DNA of 64,000 nucleotides from Methylorubrum rhodinum. Lineage in GTDB: Bacteria > Pseudomonadota > Alphaproteobacteria > Rhizobiales > Beijerinckiaceae. The position numbers were made by a program, and so were the translations under genes. Where the stretch lies: positions 1 through 64,000 of the forward strand of contig NZ_JACHOP010000016.1 in assembly GCF_014199935.1 (NCBI RefSeq). Direction: 5' to 3'. Shown here one piece after another: positions 34,285 through 41,382 of the stretch; within the stretch, counting starts at the first letter, position 1; every line of letters starts with the position of its first letter. The notes beneath the pieces were generated by a model that did not search any database, was not told where the DNA came from, and was given only the letters and a program-made list of their open reading frames with translations.

Positions 34285-35671
34285 GCACCGCCGCCGCGGG
34301 CGCCGCATCCTCGGCCTGACCTTCGACGGCAAGCCGATCTACGAGCCCAGCGCCAACGCGTCGGGCCTGATCATCGCCGCTATGGGCGGCGGCAAAACCA
34401 CCTGCGGCGCGATGCCGGCGATCCAGTCCCTGCTCGCCGACCGCGACCAAGCGCTCTTCGTCAACGACGTCAAGGACGGTGAGATCGCCGCCCAGATCGC
34501 GGCCCTGTGCAAGGCCTACGGCCGGAAGTTCGGCATCGTCGATCCCTACGCCGTGCTCGGCGCCGACAACCCGCACCGGATCGAACTCAACCCGCTCTCG
34601 GCCGTGCAGGTCGCGGACAGCGAGGGCCACGTCGATGTCCCGGTGATCCTCGACAAGGTCACCAACACGCTGATCGAGGAGCCGTCTGGCGACGAACGCA
34701 ACCGCTATTGGCGCGAGAGCCCGCGCGACTTCCTGCACACGGCGAGCCGGATCGTGCTCGCCCACAATCCCCGCCTGCTCACCCCCGGCGGGCTCTACGC
34801 GATGCTCGCCGACCCGCACACCTGGGGCAGCGCGCTCGCTTGCGAGGCCGCCGATCCCGATTCCGCCCAACGCTGCGACGCGCAGCGCCTCCTCGCCCTC
34901 AAGACCGACAACGCCGAGCACTACACCCAGCACCTCAACGCCGCCGTCTCGGCCCTGCGGCTGTTCGCCTACTCGCCGCTGGACGAGGACGGACGCCGCG
35001 CCGAGCTCACCCATGCCGAGCTGCTGCGGGACGGCTGGGTCGTCTGCCTCATAGCCCCCGCCCGCCTCGCCGACCGACTCGGGTCCTACTTCGCGCTCCA
35101 CACCCTCTCGGCGATGGAGGCGCAGCTGACCGCGGGCAGCGGACGCGCCTGCTTCGTGCTGGATGAGTTCTGTAATGCACCGCTGCGGGAGGCGGTGACC
35201 AAGATCACGCTGTTCCGCGCCTACGGGCTCAAGTGCCTCTACATCGCGCAGTCGCGCCAGGACGCGGTGCGCCGCTACGGCGAGCGCGAGATCGCGACGC
35301 TGGAGGAGAACTGCACGGTCAAGCAGTGGTTCAAGGTCTCGAACTTCGAGGAGGCGGAGAGGTTGAGCCGCGCCATCGGAGAGGCGGTCTCGGTCACATC
35401 CTCGCTTGGACTGTCGACGGAGCAGCCCGCCCTGTCGACAACTCTGAACACCGGCCGCCAGCGCCTGTTCACGCCCTACGAGCTGATGAGCCTGCCCGAC
35501 GACGAGCAGATTCTGCACGTCGCGGGCCTCGGCTTCGTTCACTGCCGCAAAATCCGCCAGAACCAGATCGCGCCCTCCTGCAACCTCCTCGGTGACAACC
35601 CGCTCGAAGGCGGGCGGCTGACGCCCGACCCGAAGGTGTGGCTCGACGCCGGGACGGAGGAGACGCCATGA
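34271..35671 (+). CDS. Type IV coupling protein (VirD4/TraG family ATPase)
   Basis: 466 residues. Walker A is AAMGGGKTTC near residues 37-46 and Walker B is ACFVLDEFCN near 295-304; the following KCLYIAQSRQDAVRRYG segment fits the VirD4/TraG sensor region, and TPYELMSLPDDEQILHVAG is typical of the C-terminal part. Unlike classical VirD4 it has no N-terminal membrane helices, so it belongs with soluble TraD/TraG-like proteins that rely on a membrane partner. It would receive the relaxase-DNA complex made by the 6.7 kb relaxase, or another one, and pump it into a mating channel. No VirB pore genes are in the window. First codons overlap the preceding gene. Confidence 0.88.
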   Translation: MTTREHRRRGRRILGLTFDGKPIYEPSANASGLIIAAMGGGKTTCGAMPAIQSLLADRDQALFVNDVKDGEIAAQIAALCKAYGRKFGIVDPYAVLGADNPHRIELNPLSAVQVADSEGHVDVPVILDKVTNTLIEEPSGDERNRYWRESPRDFLHTASRIVLAHNPRLLTPGGLYAMLADPHTWGSALACEAADPDSAQRCDAQRLLALKTDNAEHYTQHLNAAVSALRLFAYSPLDEDGRRAELTHAELLRDGWVVCLIAPARLADRLGSYFALHTLSAMEAQLTAGSGRACFVLDEFCNAPLREAVTKITLFRAYGLKCLYIAQSRQDAVRRYGEREIATLEENCTVKQWFKVSNFEEAERLSRAIGEAVSVTSSLGLSTEQPALSTTLNTGRQRLFTPYELMSLPDDEQILHVAGLGFVHCRKIRQNQIAPSCNLLGDNPLEGGRLTPDPKVWLDAGTEETP

Positions 35672-35925
35672 CGCGCCCGCGCCCGATCCGGGCGAGCTTC
35701 TTCCTCTGGCTCGCCGTGCCCGCACTTCTTTGGCTCGCGGTACAGCTCGTCGGCCTGCCGCACCCGATCTGGTCCTACGAATGGACCGGGACCGGTCCCT
35801 ACGGCGAGTTCCGGAGCCGCCGCTACACGCGCTGCACATATGTCGGCCCCTACGGCCCGATCACGGAAATCCCCCGTGACGGCACCTGCGGCTGGGTGCG
35901 CTTCGCCGGACCGGGAGGCCGCTGA
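35668..35925 (+). CDS. Small membrane-anchored protein of the transfer operon
   Basis: The ATG at 35668 overlaps the coupling-protein stop (ATGA) and gives 85 residues. An N-terminal membrane anchor (FFLWLAVPALLWLAVQLVGL) is followed by a Gly/Tyr-rich periplasmic part with two Cys (RCTYVG and TCGW) that may form a disulfide. No family recognised. Coupling to the ATPase gene suggests a structural or accessory role in transfer. Confidence 0.65.
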   Translation: MTRPRPIRASFFLWLAVPALLWLAVQLVGLPHPIWSYEWTGTGPYGEFRSRRYTRCTYVGPYGPITEIPRDGTCGWVRFAGPGGR

Positions 35926-36038
35926 TGCAGAGCCAGCCACGGCAAGGCGACCAGCACCGTGCGGTTCTGCCGCCGATGCAGGCCGAACGATCGCATATCG
36001 TCATCGAGCAGCGAGGCGGATCATGGGTTCGACCCTGA
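35925..36038 (+). CDS. Very small open frame, 37 residues, possibly translated
   Basis: The ATG overlaps the stop of the preceding gene (TGATG) and has GGAGG eight bases upstream, a better ribosome-binding site than most genes here. The product is polar: MQSQPRQGDQHRAVLPP, then a strand-like SHIVIEQRGG, ending VRP. It overlaps the next gene start by 16 bases. It may be a genuine small protein or just serve to carry ribosomes to the next start. Confidence 0.4.
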   Translation: MQSQPRQGDQHRAVLPPMQAERSHIVIEQRGGSWVRP

Positions 36039-36511
36039 AGGACGAACTGCGGCGGACCTTCGCGCTGGCGACGCTGCGGCAGCAGGCCGGGACGCTGCGA
36101 AACGGGCGCCACTGGTCGCAGGTCGACGCGCTTATGGCGCGCTCGCGGACCCTGCGCGAGCGCGAGGGCCAACTCTTCGCCGAACGCTACGACAGCCGCG
36201 TCGAGGCGGCGCGCCGCCGCCTGCTCGACGAGGCCGCGGTCCCGGAACGCGCGCTGCGGCCGCGCTGGGCCGGCCATGACCGCTTCGATGAGGCGGGCCT
36301 CCTTCGGCAGGCCCGGCGCGAGGTCCAGGCCGGGCACGAGCGGCGGCTCGGCCGCATCATGGAGGCGGAAGCGCGGGCTCTGACGGAGATCGTCCGACAG
36401 GCCGGTTGGCAGAACGACTTGCAGGGCCAGGCACGCGATGCGTTCGCGCGTGAGGCCGGCCCCGCCTCGCTCGCCGGGCCGGTCAGGAAATCCGGTCCGA
36501 CGCGCGGCTGA
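36023..36511 (+). CDS. Helical basic protein of the transfer operon, unknown
   Basis: The ATG at 36023 has GAGGCGG close upstream and gives 162 residues. It is almost wholly helical and rich in Arg and Glu (ELRRTFALATLRQQAGTL, REREGQLFAERYDSRVEAAR, then LLRQARREVQAGHERRLGRI), with probable coiled-coil segments. No catalytic motif, signal or membrane segment. Position after the coupling protein suggests a cytosolic partner that binds DNA, the relaxase or the ATPase. The name of the family, if any, is unknown to me. Confidence 0.6.
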   Translation: MGSTLKDELRRTFALATLRQQAGTLRNGRHWSQVDALMARSRTLREREGQLFAERYDSRVEAARRRLLDEAAVPERALRPRWAGHDRFDEAGLLRQARREVQAGHERRLGRIMEAEARALTEIVRQAGWQNDLQGQARDAFAREAGPASLAGPVRKSGPTRG

Positions 36512-36560
36512 TTCCCGGCCGGGACAGAAGATCAGGTCAAGTCGGGCGAGAGGATTTGCT

Positions 36561-36590
36561 TTGACAAATATAGGATACAAGTCCTATTGT
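36561..36590 (+). promoter_or_regulatory. Promoter with an inverted-repeat operator between -35 and -10
   Basis: TTGACA (36561-36566) is followed, 18 bases later, by TATTGT (36585-36590), a plausible -10. A perfect six-base inverted repeat, ATAGGA-tacaag-TCCTAT, fills 36570-36587, inside the spacer and overlapping the -10, so a bound repressor would block RNA polymerase. It precedes the ATG at 36629, which has its own AGGA ribosome-binding site. It is one of the clearest regulatory sites in the island. Confidence 0.55.
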
Positions 36591-36628
36591 TCACGATAAG
36601 TTCTACACTAAAGAAAGGAAACAACGAC

Positions 36629-37267
36629 ATGACAACCGAAGCCCCATCGAAACCCAAGGACGACTGGCGCGCTGCCAGAAACAGCTTCTCGGGCCGCCTG
36701 CTGACCGGCGAGCAATTCGAGGACGCCATGGCGATCACGGCGGTGATCCAGCGCGAGATCTGGAAGACCGGCACCTTCAAGGACAAGCTCGCCGACTACG
36801 CCCACGCCTTCGCCCGCTCCGAGCGGTTCGATGCGATGAAGGCCGAGACCATCGTCCGCGACCTGTTCAAGGAACGCTTCGGCGAGACGATGAACCAGTT
36901 GCGCGAGAGCCTGCTCGCCCGCGAGCAGACCATCACCGAGGCCGATCGGCGACAGGCCTACACCAACGCCTGCGGCATCCGCAACGCGATCGAGAACGGC
37001 ACGAAGGTGGCGTTCGCCCGCGCCTACGCCTTCCAGGCCGACGATCTGGCGGCGACGCTCGGGATCACGCAGGTGACCGCCAAGACGCTGATGAGGGAGG
37101 AGTTCAAGGCGGCCGAGTCGATGGAGCTGACCGACTGGGGCAAGGACCTCGAAGCCCGCTTCTACCGCCCGCAGATCGAGGCCGAGACGCGCGAGCGCGA
37201 GGCGGTGCGCGCCCGCGGCGAGGCGCAGACGGCGTCTCGCACCCGTACCGGTCCGTCCGGACCATGA
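36629..37267 (+). CDS. Helical protein under the operator-controlled promoter, unknown
   Basis: ATG 36629 (AAAGGAAAC upstream) is preferred to 36587; it gives 212 residues. The protein is helical and charged, with TGEQFEDAMAITAVIQREIW, QLRESLLAREQTITEADRRQ, and AATLGITQVTAKTLMREEFK near residues 140-160, which could be a degenerate helix-turn-helix. The tail is Arg/Glu-rich and disordered. It has its own promoter with an operator, separate from the genes before it, so it is probably regulated. Together with the next gene it lies just upstream of the large serine recombinase and may control or assist excision. Confidence 0.6.
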   Translation: MTTEAPSKPKDDWRAARNSFSGRLLTGEQFEDAMAITAVIQREIWKTGTFKDKLADYAHAFARSERFDAMKAETIVRDLFKERFGETMNQLRESLLAREQTITEADRRQAYTNACGIRNAIENGTKVAFARAYAFQADDLAATLGITQVTAKTLMREEFKAAESMELTDWGKDLEARFYRPQIEAETREREAVRARGEAQTASRTRTGPSGP

Positions 37268-37284
37268 TCGGGGGGAGATGCGCA

Positions 37285-37617
37285 ATGACCCACTCTGACG
37301 AGGACATCATCCCGAACATCGCAGCCGGGCACCGCCCGACGCTGACGCTCGATGTCGCCCTGTACGACAGCTACCTCGAAGGCAGCGGCCTCGCCGAGGA
37401 CGAGCGGCGCGCCCTGCTCGAAGACCTCTGGGCCATCATCGTCGGCTTCGTCGATCTCGGCTTCGTAGTCGAGCCGGCTGCGGCCCTTGCGGACAAGTCG
37501 GACGAGATGAGCGAAGAGTTCGCACGCTCCGGCTCCGCTCTGGTAGACTATTCGACGAATTCGACAACCGACCATTTTGAGAGAGCGGCGGCGCCGATCG
37601 CGTCGGCCGGCGATTGA
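37285..37617 (+). CDS. Small acidic protein, unknown
   Basis: ATG 37285 with GGGGAG upstream is preferred to the ATG at 37264, which overlaps the previous stop; length 110 residues. Residues 10-65 are mixed and acidic (LDVALYDSYLEGSGLAEDER, then LLEDLWAIIVGFVDLGFVVE). The rest is Ser/Thr/Ala-rich and probably disordered. No motif is recognised. It ends seven bases before the recombinase start, so the two are probably one operon; proteins in this position are often recombination directionality factors, but this one is larger than most and that idea is speculative. Confidence 0.6.
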   Translation: MTHSDEDIIPNIAAGHRPTLTLDVALYDSYLEGSGLAEDERRALLEDLWAIIVGFVDLGFVVEPAAALADKSDEMSEEFARSGSALVDYSTNSTTDHFERAAAPIASAGD

Positions 37618-37624
37618 GGGAGAC

Positions 37625-39193
37625 ATGCAGAACAAAAGCAAATCGAAACCGACCCAGGCGGTGCTGTATCTCAGGATATCCGACAAGGCGCAGGAGCGAC
37701 GCGGCAGCGGGCTCGCCTCGCAGGAGGCGACCTGCCGCGAATATGCGCGCTTCCATGGCTACGACATCGTCGAGGTATTCCGCGAGGTGCTGACCGGCGG
37801 CGAGCAGAACCGCCCTGTAATGCTCTCGCTGCTGGCCTATCTGCGCAAGCACAAGGCGGAGGGACGCATCGTCATCATCGACGACATCAGCCGGTTCGCG
37901 CGCGACGTGCCGGGCCACTGGTACCTGCGCGAGCAGTTGAAGGCGGCCGGCGGCATTCTGGAGAGTCCGCGCATCGAGTTCCGGGACGATGCCGACTCGG
38001 TGTTCCGCGAGAACATCCTCGCCAGCGCCGCGCAGCACCAGCGCCAGAAGAACGCCGAGCAGACCAAGAGCCGGATGCGCGCCCGCGTCCTCAACGGCTA
38101 CTACGTGTTCCAGTGTCCGGTCGGGTACGTCTACCGCCGCGTCTCCGGTCAAGGCAGCGTGCTGACCCGCAGCGAGCCGCTCGCCTCGATCCTGACCGAG
38201 GCGCTGGAGGGCTTCGCCTCCGGCCGCTTCGCGACGCAGGTCGAGGTGAAGCGCTTCCTGGAGAGCCATCCCGAGTTCCCGAAGGACAAGGCGAGCGGCG
38301 AGGTCCATCCCCAGCGCGTCACCGACATCCTGACGCGGCCGATCTATGCCGGCTACGTCGAGGCGCCGCGCTGGAACGTGTCGCGCCGCAAGGGCCACCA
38401 CGAGGCACTGATCTCGCTGGAGACCTTCGAGCGCATCCAGCGGCGTCTGACCGAAGCCGCCAAGGCACCGTACCGCAAGGACCTGAACGCCGACTTCGCG
38501 CTGCGCGGCTTCGTCGCCTGCGCCGATTGCGGCGGTGCGCTGACGGCGTGCTGGTCGAAGAGCAGCACGGGCAAGCTACATCCGTATTATCTCTGCCACA
38601 CCCGCGGCTGCGTCAGCGTGCGCAAGTCGATCCCGCGGGCACGGATCGAGGACGAGTTCGAGGCGCTGCTGCGCTCGCTCCAGCCGTCCCCGAGCCTGTC
38701 GGCGCTGGCGAAGGCGATGTTCCGCTCGGCCTGGGACCAGCGCAAGGCGCAGGCCGAAGGGACGGCCGCGGGCCTGAAGCGGGAAATGAAGGAGGTCGAG
38801 GCGCAGACGGACCGGCTTCTGGCGCGGATCGTCGAGACCGACAATCCGGCGGTCGTCTCGGCCTACGAGAAGAAGATCGTCGAGTTCGAGGGCCGCAAGC
38901 TTCTGCTGGCCGAGCGGCTCGCTTCGTCGAGCCGGCCGCACCACGCCTTCGAGGATGTGTTCGAACTCGCGATGCGGTTCCTGTCAAACCCTTGGAATAT
39001 CTGGGTTTCCGGGCAGTTGCCGCTGCGCCGGATGGTGCTCCGGCTGGCATTCGCGGAGCGGGTGCCCTATCGCCGTGGCGAGGGGTTTTCGAACGCGAAA
39101 ACCTCGTTGCCGTTCAGCATCTTACGGGAGGTTGGCATGGGTGAAAAAGTGATGGCGCGCCCTACGGGAATCGAACCCGTGTTTTCGCCGTGA
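37625..39193 (+). CDS. Large serine recombinase (site-specific integrase) ending inside tRNA-Glu
   Basis: ATG 37625 with GAGGGAG just upstream gives 522 residues. The catalytic domain carries VLYLRISDKAQERRGSGLAS, with Ser in RISD. IIDDISRFARD follows, and then the recombinase domain (GYYVFQCPVGYVYRR and a DILTRPIYAGYVE segment). A zinc ribbon (CADCGGALTACW plus Cys-His-Thr-Arg-Gly-Cys) and a coiled coil (residues 370-420) complete the family layout. The last codons, MARPTGIEPVFSP, are the complement-strand reading of the 3' part of tRNA-Glu; the gene runs about 40 bases into it, so integration probably supplied the present 3' end. Expected role: integrate and excise the island at this tRNA. 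Confidence 0.92.
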   Translation: MQNKSKSKPTQAVLYLRISDKAQERRGSGLASQEATCREYARFHGYDIVEVFREVLTGGEQNRPVMLSLLAYLRKHKAEGRIVIIDDISRFARDVPGHWYLREQLKAAGGILESPRIEFRDDADSVFRENILASAAQHQRQKNAEQTKSRMRARVLNGYYVFQCPVGYVYRRVSGQGSVLTRSEPLASILTEALEGFASGRFATQVEVKRFLESHPEFPKDKASGEVHPQRVTDILTRPIYAGYVEAPRWNVSRRKGHHEALISLETFERIQRRLTEAAKAPYRKDLNADFALRGFVACADCGGALTACWSKSSTGKLHPYYLCHTRGCVSVRKSIPRARIEDEFEALLRSLQPSPSLSALAKAMFRSAWDQRKAQAEGTAAGLKREMKEVEAQTDRLLARIVETDNPAVVSAYEKKIVEFEGRKLLLAERLASSSRPHHAFEDVFELAMRFLSNPWNIWVSGQLPLRRMVLRLAFAERVPYRRGEGFSNAKTSLPFSILREVGMGEKVMARPTGIEPVFSP

Positions 39194-39228
39194 AAGGGCG
39201 ACGTCCTGGACCGCTAGACGAAGGGCGC
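39153..39228 (-). tRNA. tRNA-Glu (anticodon TTC)
   Basis: Read on the minus strand from 39228, the sequence GCGCCCTTCGTCTAGCGG opens a full cloverleaf. The acceptor stem GCGCCCT pairs with AGGGCGC at 39157-39163, the anticodon loop in CCCTTTCACGG gives TTC, the T-arm contains GGGTTCGATTCC, and CCA is encoded at 39153-39155. Total length is 76 bases. Its 3' half is the island attachment site: the serine recombinase gene overlaps it from the left. Confidence 0.93.
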
Positions 39229-39507
39229 TGGCGCTGGGCCTGCGGCTCTATAATCGGCTTGGGCGGCGACGGCAACGGGCGTGTTGCCGTCGCGGGCCGC
39301 GAGGCGGCGGAATTCGGCGGCTTGGTTCGGAATGGGCCGCGACAGGCTGCGGCATCGTCGGGTTCGCTGCTTCGGTGCGGTCGTCCGCGTTCTGTCAGCG
39401 ACGTGGCGTATCCCGGCCTTGCGCGGGACGCGTCGTGGCGCGCAGATGCCGCATCGACCCGCGCGGGGCGAAGCTGCGCGAGGCGGGCCGAACGGTGAGG
39501 AGGAACG
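39229..39507. other. Intergenic stretch, promoters of tRNA-Glu and panE
   Basis: 279 bases with divergent promoters: tRNA-Glu to the left and panE to the right. No gene is seen. This is the first chromosomal DNA beyond the island end. Confidence 0.4.
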
Positions 39508-40446
39508 ATGCGGATTCTCGTGGTGGGGGCCGGGGCGACCGGCGGCTATTTCGGGGCGCGGCTCGCCGAGATCGGGCGCGACGTGACCTTCCTGGTGCGT
39601 CCGGCGCGGGCCGAAAAACTCGCCGCCGAGGGCCTGCGGGTGAAGAGCCCGGTGGGCGACGTGCACATCGCCGCGCCGAACACGGTCACGGCCGACCGGC
39701 TGGCCGGGGCGGGACCGTTCGATCTCGTGATCCTCTCGGCCAAGGCCTACGACCTCGACGCGGCGGTGGCCGACTTTCGCCCGGGCGTCGGCCCGGAGAC
39801 GGCCGTGCTGCCGATCCTCAACGGGATGCGCCATCTCGACGTGCTCGACGCCGCCTTCGGGGCCGAGCGGGTGCTCGGCGGCACCTGCGCCATCGTGGCG
39901 ACGCTGACGAAGGACGGCGAGATACGCCAGATGAGCGAGCTGCACAGCTTCACCTACGGCGAGCGCGACGGCACGCGCTCGGAGCGCGTCGCGGGAATCG
40001 AGGCGCAGATGGAGGGCGTGCGCTTCCAGGCGCGGGCCAGCGACAAGGCCGTGCTGGAGATGTGGGAGAAGTGGGTTTTTCTGGCGACGCTGGCGGGTGC
40101 CACGACGCTGATGCGCTCAAGCATCGGCGACATCGTCGCGGCGCCGGGCGGCGCGGCCTTCATCGAGGGCCTGCTCGACGAGTGCCAGGCGGTAGCCGCG
40201 GCCAACGGGTACGGTTCGCGGGAAAAGGTGCTGGCGGGCGCCCGTAAGTTCCTGACCGCGGAAAACTCGCCGATGACCGCCTCGATGCTGCGCGACATCG
40301 AGGGCGGCGCCCGGATCGAGGCCGACCACATCGTCGGCGACCTGATCGAGCGCGGGCGCAAGGCCGGCGTCGAGACGCCGATCCTCGCCCGCGTCCTCAC
40401 CGGGCTGAAGGCCTACGAGAACCGGAAGGCCCGCGAAGCGGCCTGA
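39508..40446 (+). CDS. panE: 2-dehydropantoate 2-reductase (ketopantoate reductase)
   Basis: 312 residues; ATG 39508 follows GAGGAGG. The NADP-binding glycine motif MRILVVGAGATGGYFGARLA opens the protein. The ketopantoate reductase core contains VILSAKAYDLDAAV, VLPILNGMRHLDVL and a substrate-binding lysine region in WEKWVFLATLAGAT. The C-terminal domain includes LTAENSPMTASMLRDIEGG and the helix ending the family. It reduces 2-dehydropantoate to pantoate with NADPH, in pantothenate and coenzyme A synthesis. Single gene, first chromosomal gene right of the island. Confidence 0.92.
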   Translation: MRILVVGAGATGGYFGARLAEIGRDVTFLVRPARAEKLAAEGLRVKSPVGDVHIAAPNTVTADRLAGAGPFDLVILSAKAYDLDAAVADFRPGVGPETAVLPILNGMRHLDVLDAAFGAERVLGGTCAIVATLTKDGEIRQMSELHSFTYGERDGTRSERVAGIEAQMEGVRFQARASDKAVLEMWEKWVFLATLAGATTLMRSSIGDIVAAPGGAAFIEGLLDECQAVAAANGYGSREKVLAGARKFLTAENSPMTASMLRDIEGGARIEADHIVGDLIERGRKAGVETPILARVLTGLKAYENRKAREAA

Positions 40447-40468
40447 ACCGCCTCGCGGCCGGGGCGTC

Positions 40469-40645
40469 TCAGTAGCGGCCCGGCGGCGGCGGGGGCGGGT
40501 TGCCGTATTCGAGCTGGGTCTTGGCGTCGGGGCGCCGCGCCGGGGGCGGCGCCGGGTCGTAGGCGGGCGCCGCCGGAGCGGTCGCGCAGGCGGCGGCGGT
40601 GAAGGCGAGCAGGGCGGCGCTCGCGAGCAGCTTCAGGGGCGGCAT
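40469..40645 (-). CDS. Small Pro-rich lipoprotein
   Basis: Starting at ATG 40645 (GGAG nine bases upstream) the product is 58 residues. A signal sequence LLASAALLAFTAAACATAPA contains a lipobox with the acceptor Cys in TAAAC. The mature chain of about 37 residues is mainly Pro, Ala and Arg, ending NPPPPPPGRY. Upstream Met codons exist, but they would put extra charged sequence before the signal. Membrane-anchored, function unknown. It is convergent with panE, 22 bases away. Confidence 0.6.
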   Translation of the reverse strand: MPPLKLLASAALLAFTAAACATAPAAPAYDPAPPPARRPDAKTQLEYGNPPPPPPGRY

Positions 40646-40861
40646 CGGCAATCTCTCCATGGTCATTCCGGCCAAGCGTTCTCGCAGGCTACGCGAGCGT
40701 TCTTGCAGGCTGCGCTTGACGGACGGCGCCATCGTGCCGTTCTGAAGGGCCAACCCGCCGGAAGCTCGGCCGTATCGTGACGGCCGTCGGGTCGAAGCGT
40801 GGCCGTATCGCGGCATGGTTTACAATGCTTCGACGGTTGGGTCCGGCGTGAGGCTGAACCG

Positions 40862-41341
40862 ATGCCCCGTGCTTGCGCGTTGATCGGCCCACTTATCGCG
40901 CTCACCATCGCATGGTCGGCGATGGCGGACGATGCGAGCGAGTTCGGCCGATACCGACAGGAGGCCGAGGCCGGAGAGCGCACCGCCTACTACCCGCTTG
41001 CGGAGCGATACGCGGAGGGACGCGGCGTTCCGCGCGATCCCATCGAAGCTTACGCCCTGGCGGAGATCGCGGAACACTTCCTTCTCGCCACCGAAGACTC
41101 GGACCAACCCCGCGCCGTTGCGCTCAAGGCTCGTCTCGCTGCGCAGATGTCCGCCGACCAGATCGCCGCCGCGCATCGGCGCGCGTCCGAAATCCGGCCC
41201 GACCTCGAACGGCAAAGGAAGCTCGGCGAAATCCGATCGCGGGAACTCGGTATCGTGCTCCTGGGGCTCGCCTTCGTCGCCGTGATCGCTGCATCGATCG
41301 GCCTTTTCCTGCGCCGCCTGATGTTCAGATCGGTGCGGTAG
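40862..41341 (+). CDS. Sel1-like repeat protein with signal and C-terminal anchor
   Basis: 159 residues from ATG 40862. A signal peptide (ALIGPLIALTIAWSAMA) precedes one Sel1-like repeat (YYPLAERYAEGRGVPRDPIE followed by Ala-Tyr-Ala-Leu-Ala-Glu-Ile-Ala). The middle is helical. Near the end LGIVLLGLAFVAVIAASIGL is a membrane helix with a basic Arg-Arg-Leu-Met-Phe tail inside, so the repeat faces the periplasm. Sel1 repeats usually mediate protein contacts. No enzymatic motif; partner unknown. Confidence 0.65.
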   Translation: MPRACALIGPLIALTIAWSAMADDASEFGRYRQEAEAGERTAYYPLAERYAEGRGVPRDPIEAYALAEIAEHFLLATEDSDQPRAVALKARLAAQMSADQIAAAHRRASEIRPDLERQRKLGEIRSRELGIVLLGLAFVAVIAASIGLFLRRLMFRSVR

Positions 41342-41382
41342 CTCCCGACATCGGGCTTGCTTCCGCCGGGCAAGCACCGGCA

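Noticed and set aside
32527..34332. 601-residue frame on the minus strand
   Set aside because: Antisense to the 414-residue membrane protein gene and its neighbour; no motif or ribosome-binding site.
34148..35839. 563-residue frame on the minus strand
   Set aside because: It is the exact opposite strand of the coupling-protein gene, is rich in Arg/Gly/Glu/Val low-complexity text, and has no start signal or domain.
1..39152. Second copy of the tRNA-Glu 3' end (left attachment site)
   Set aside because: I looked for the CCTACGGGAATCGAACCCGT string across the island and found no other copy, so the other end is not claimed.
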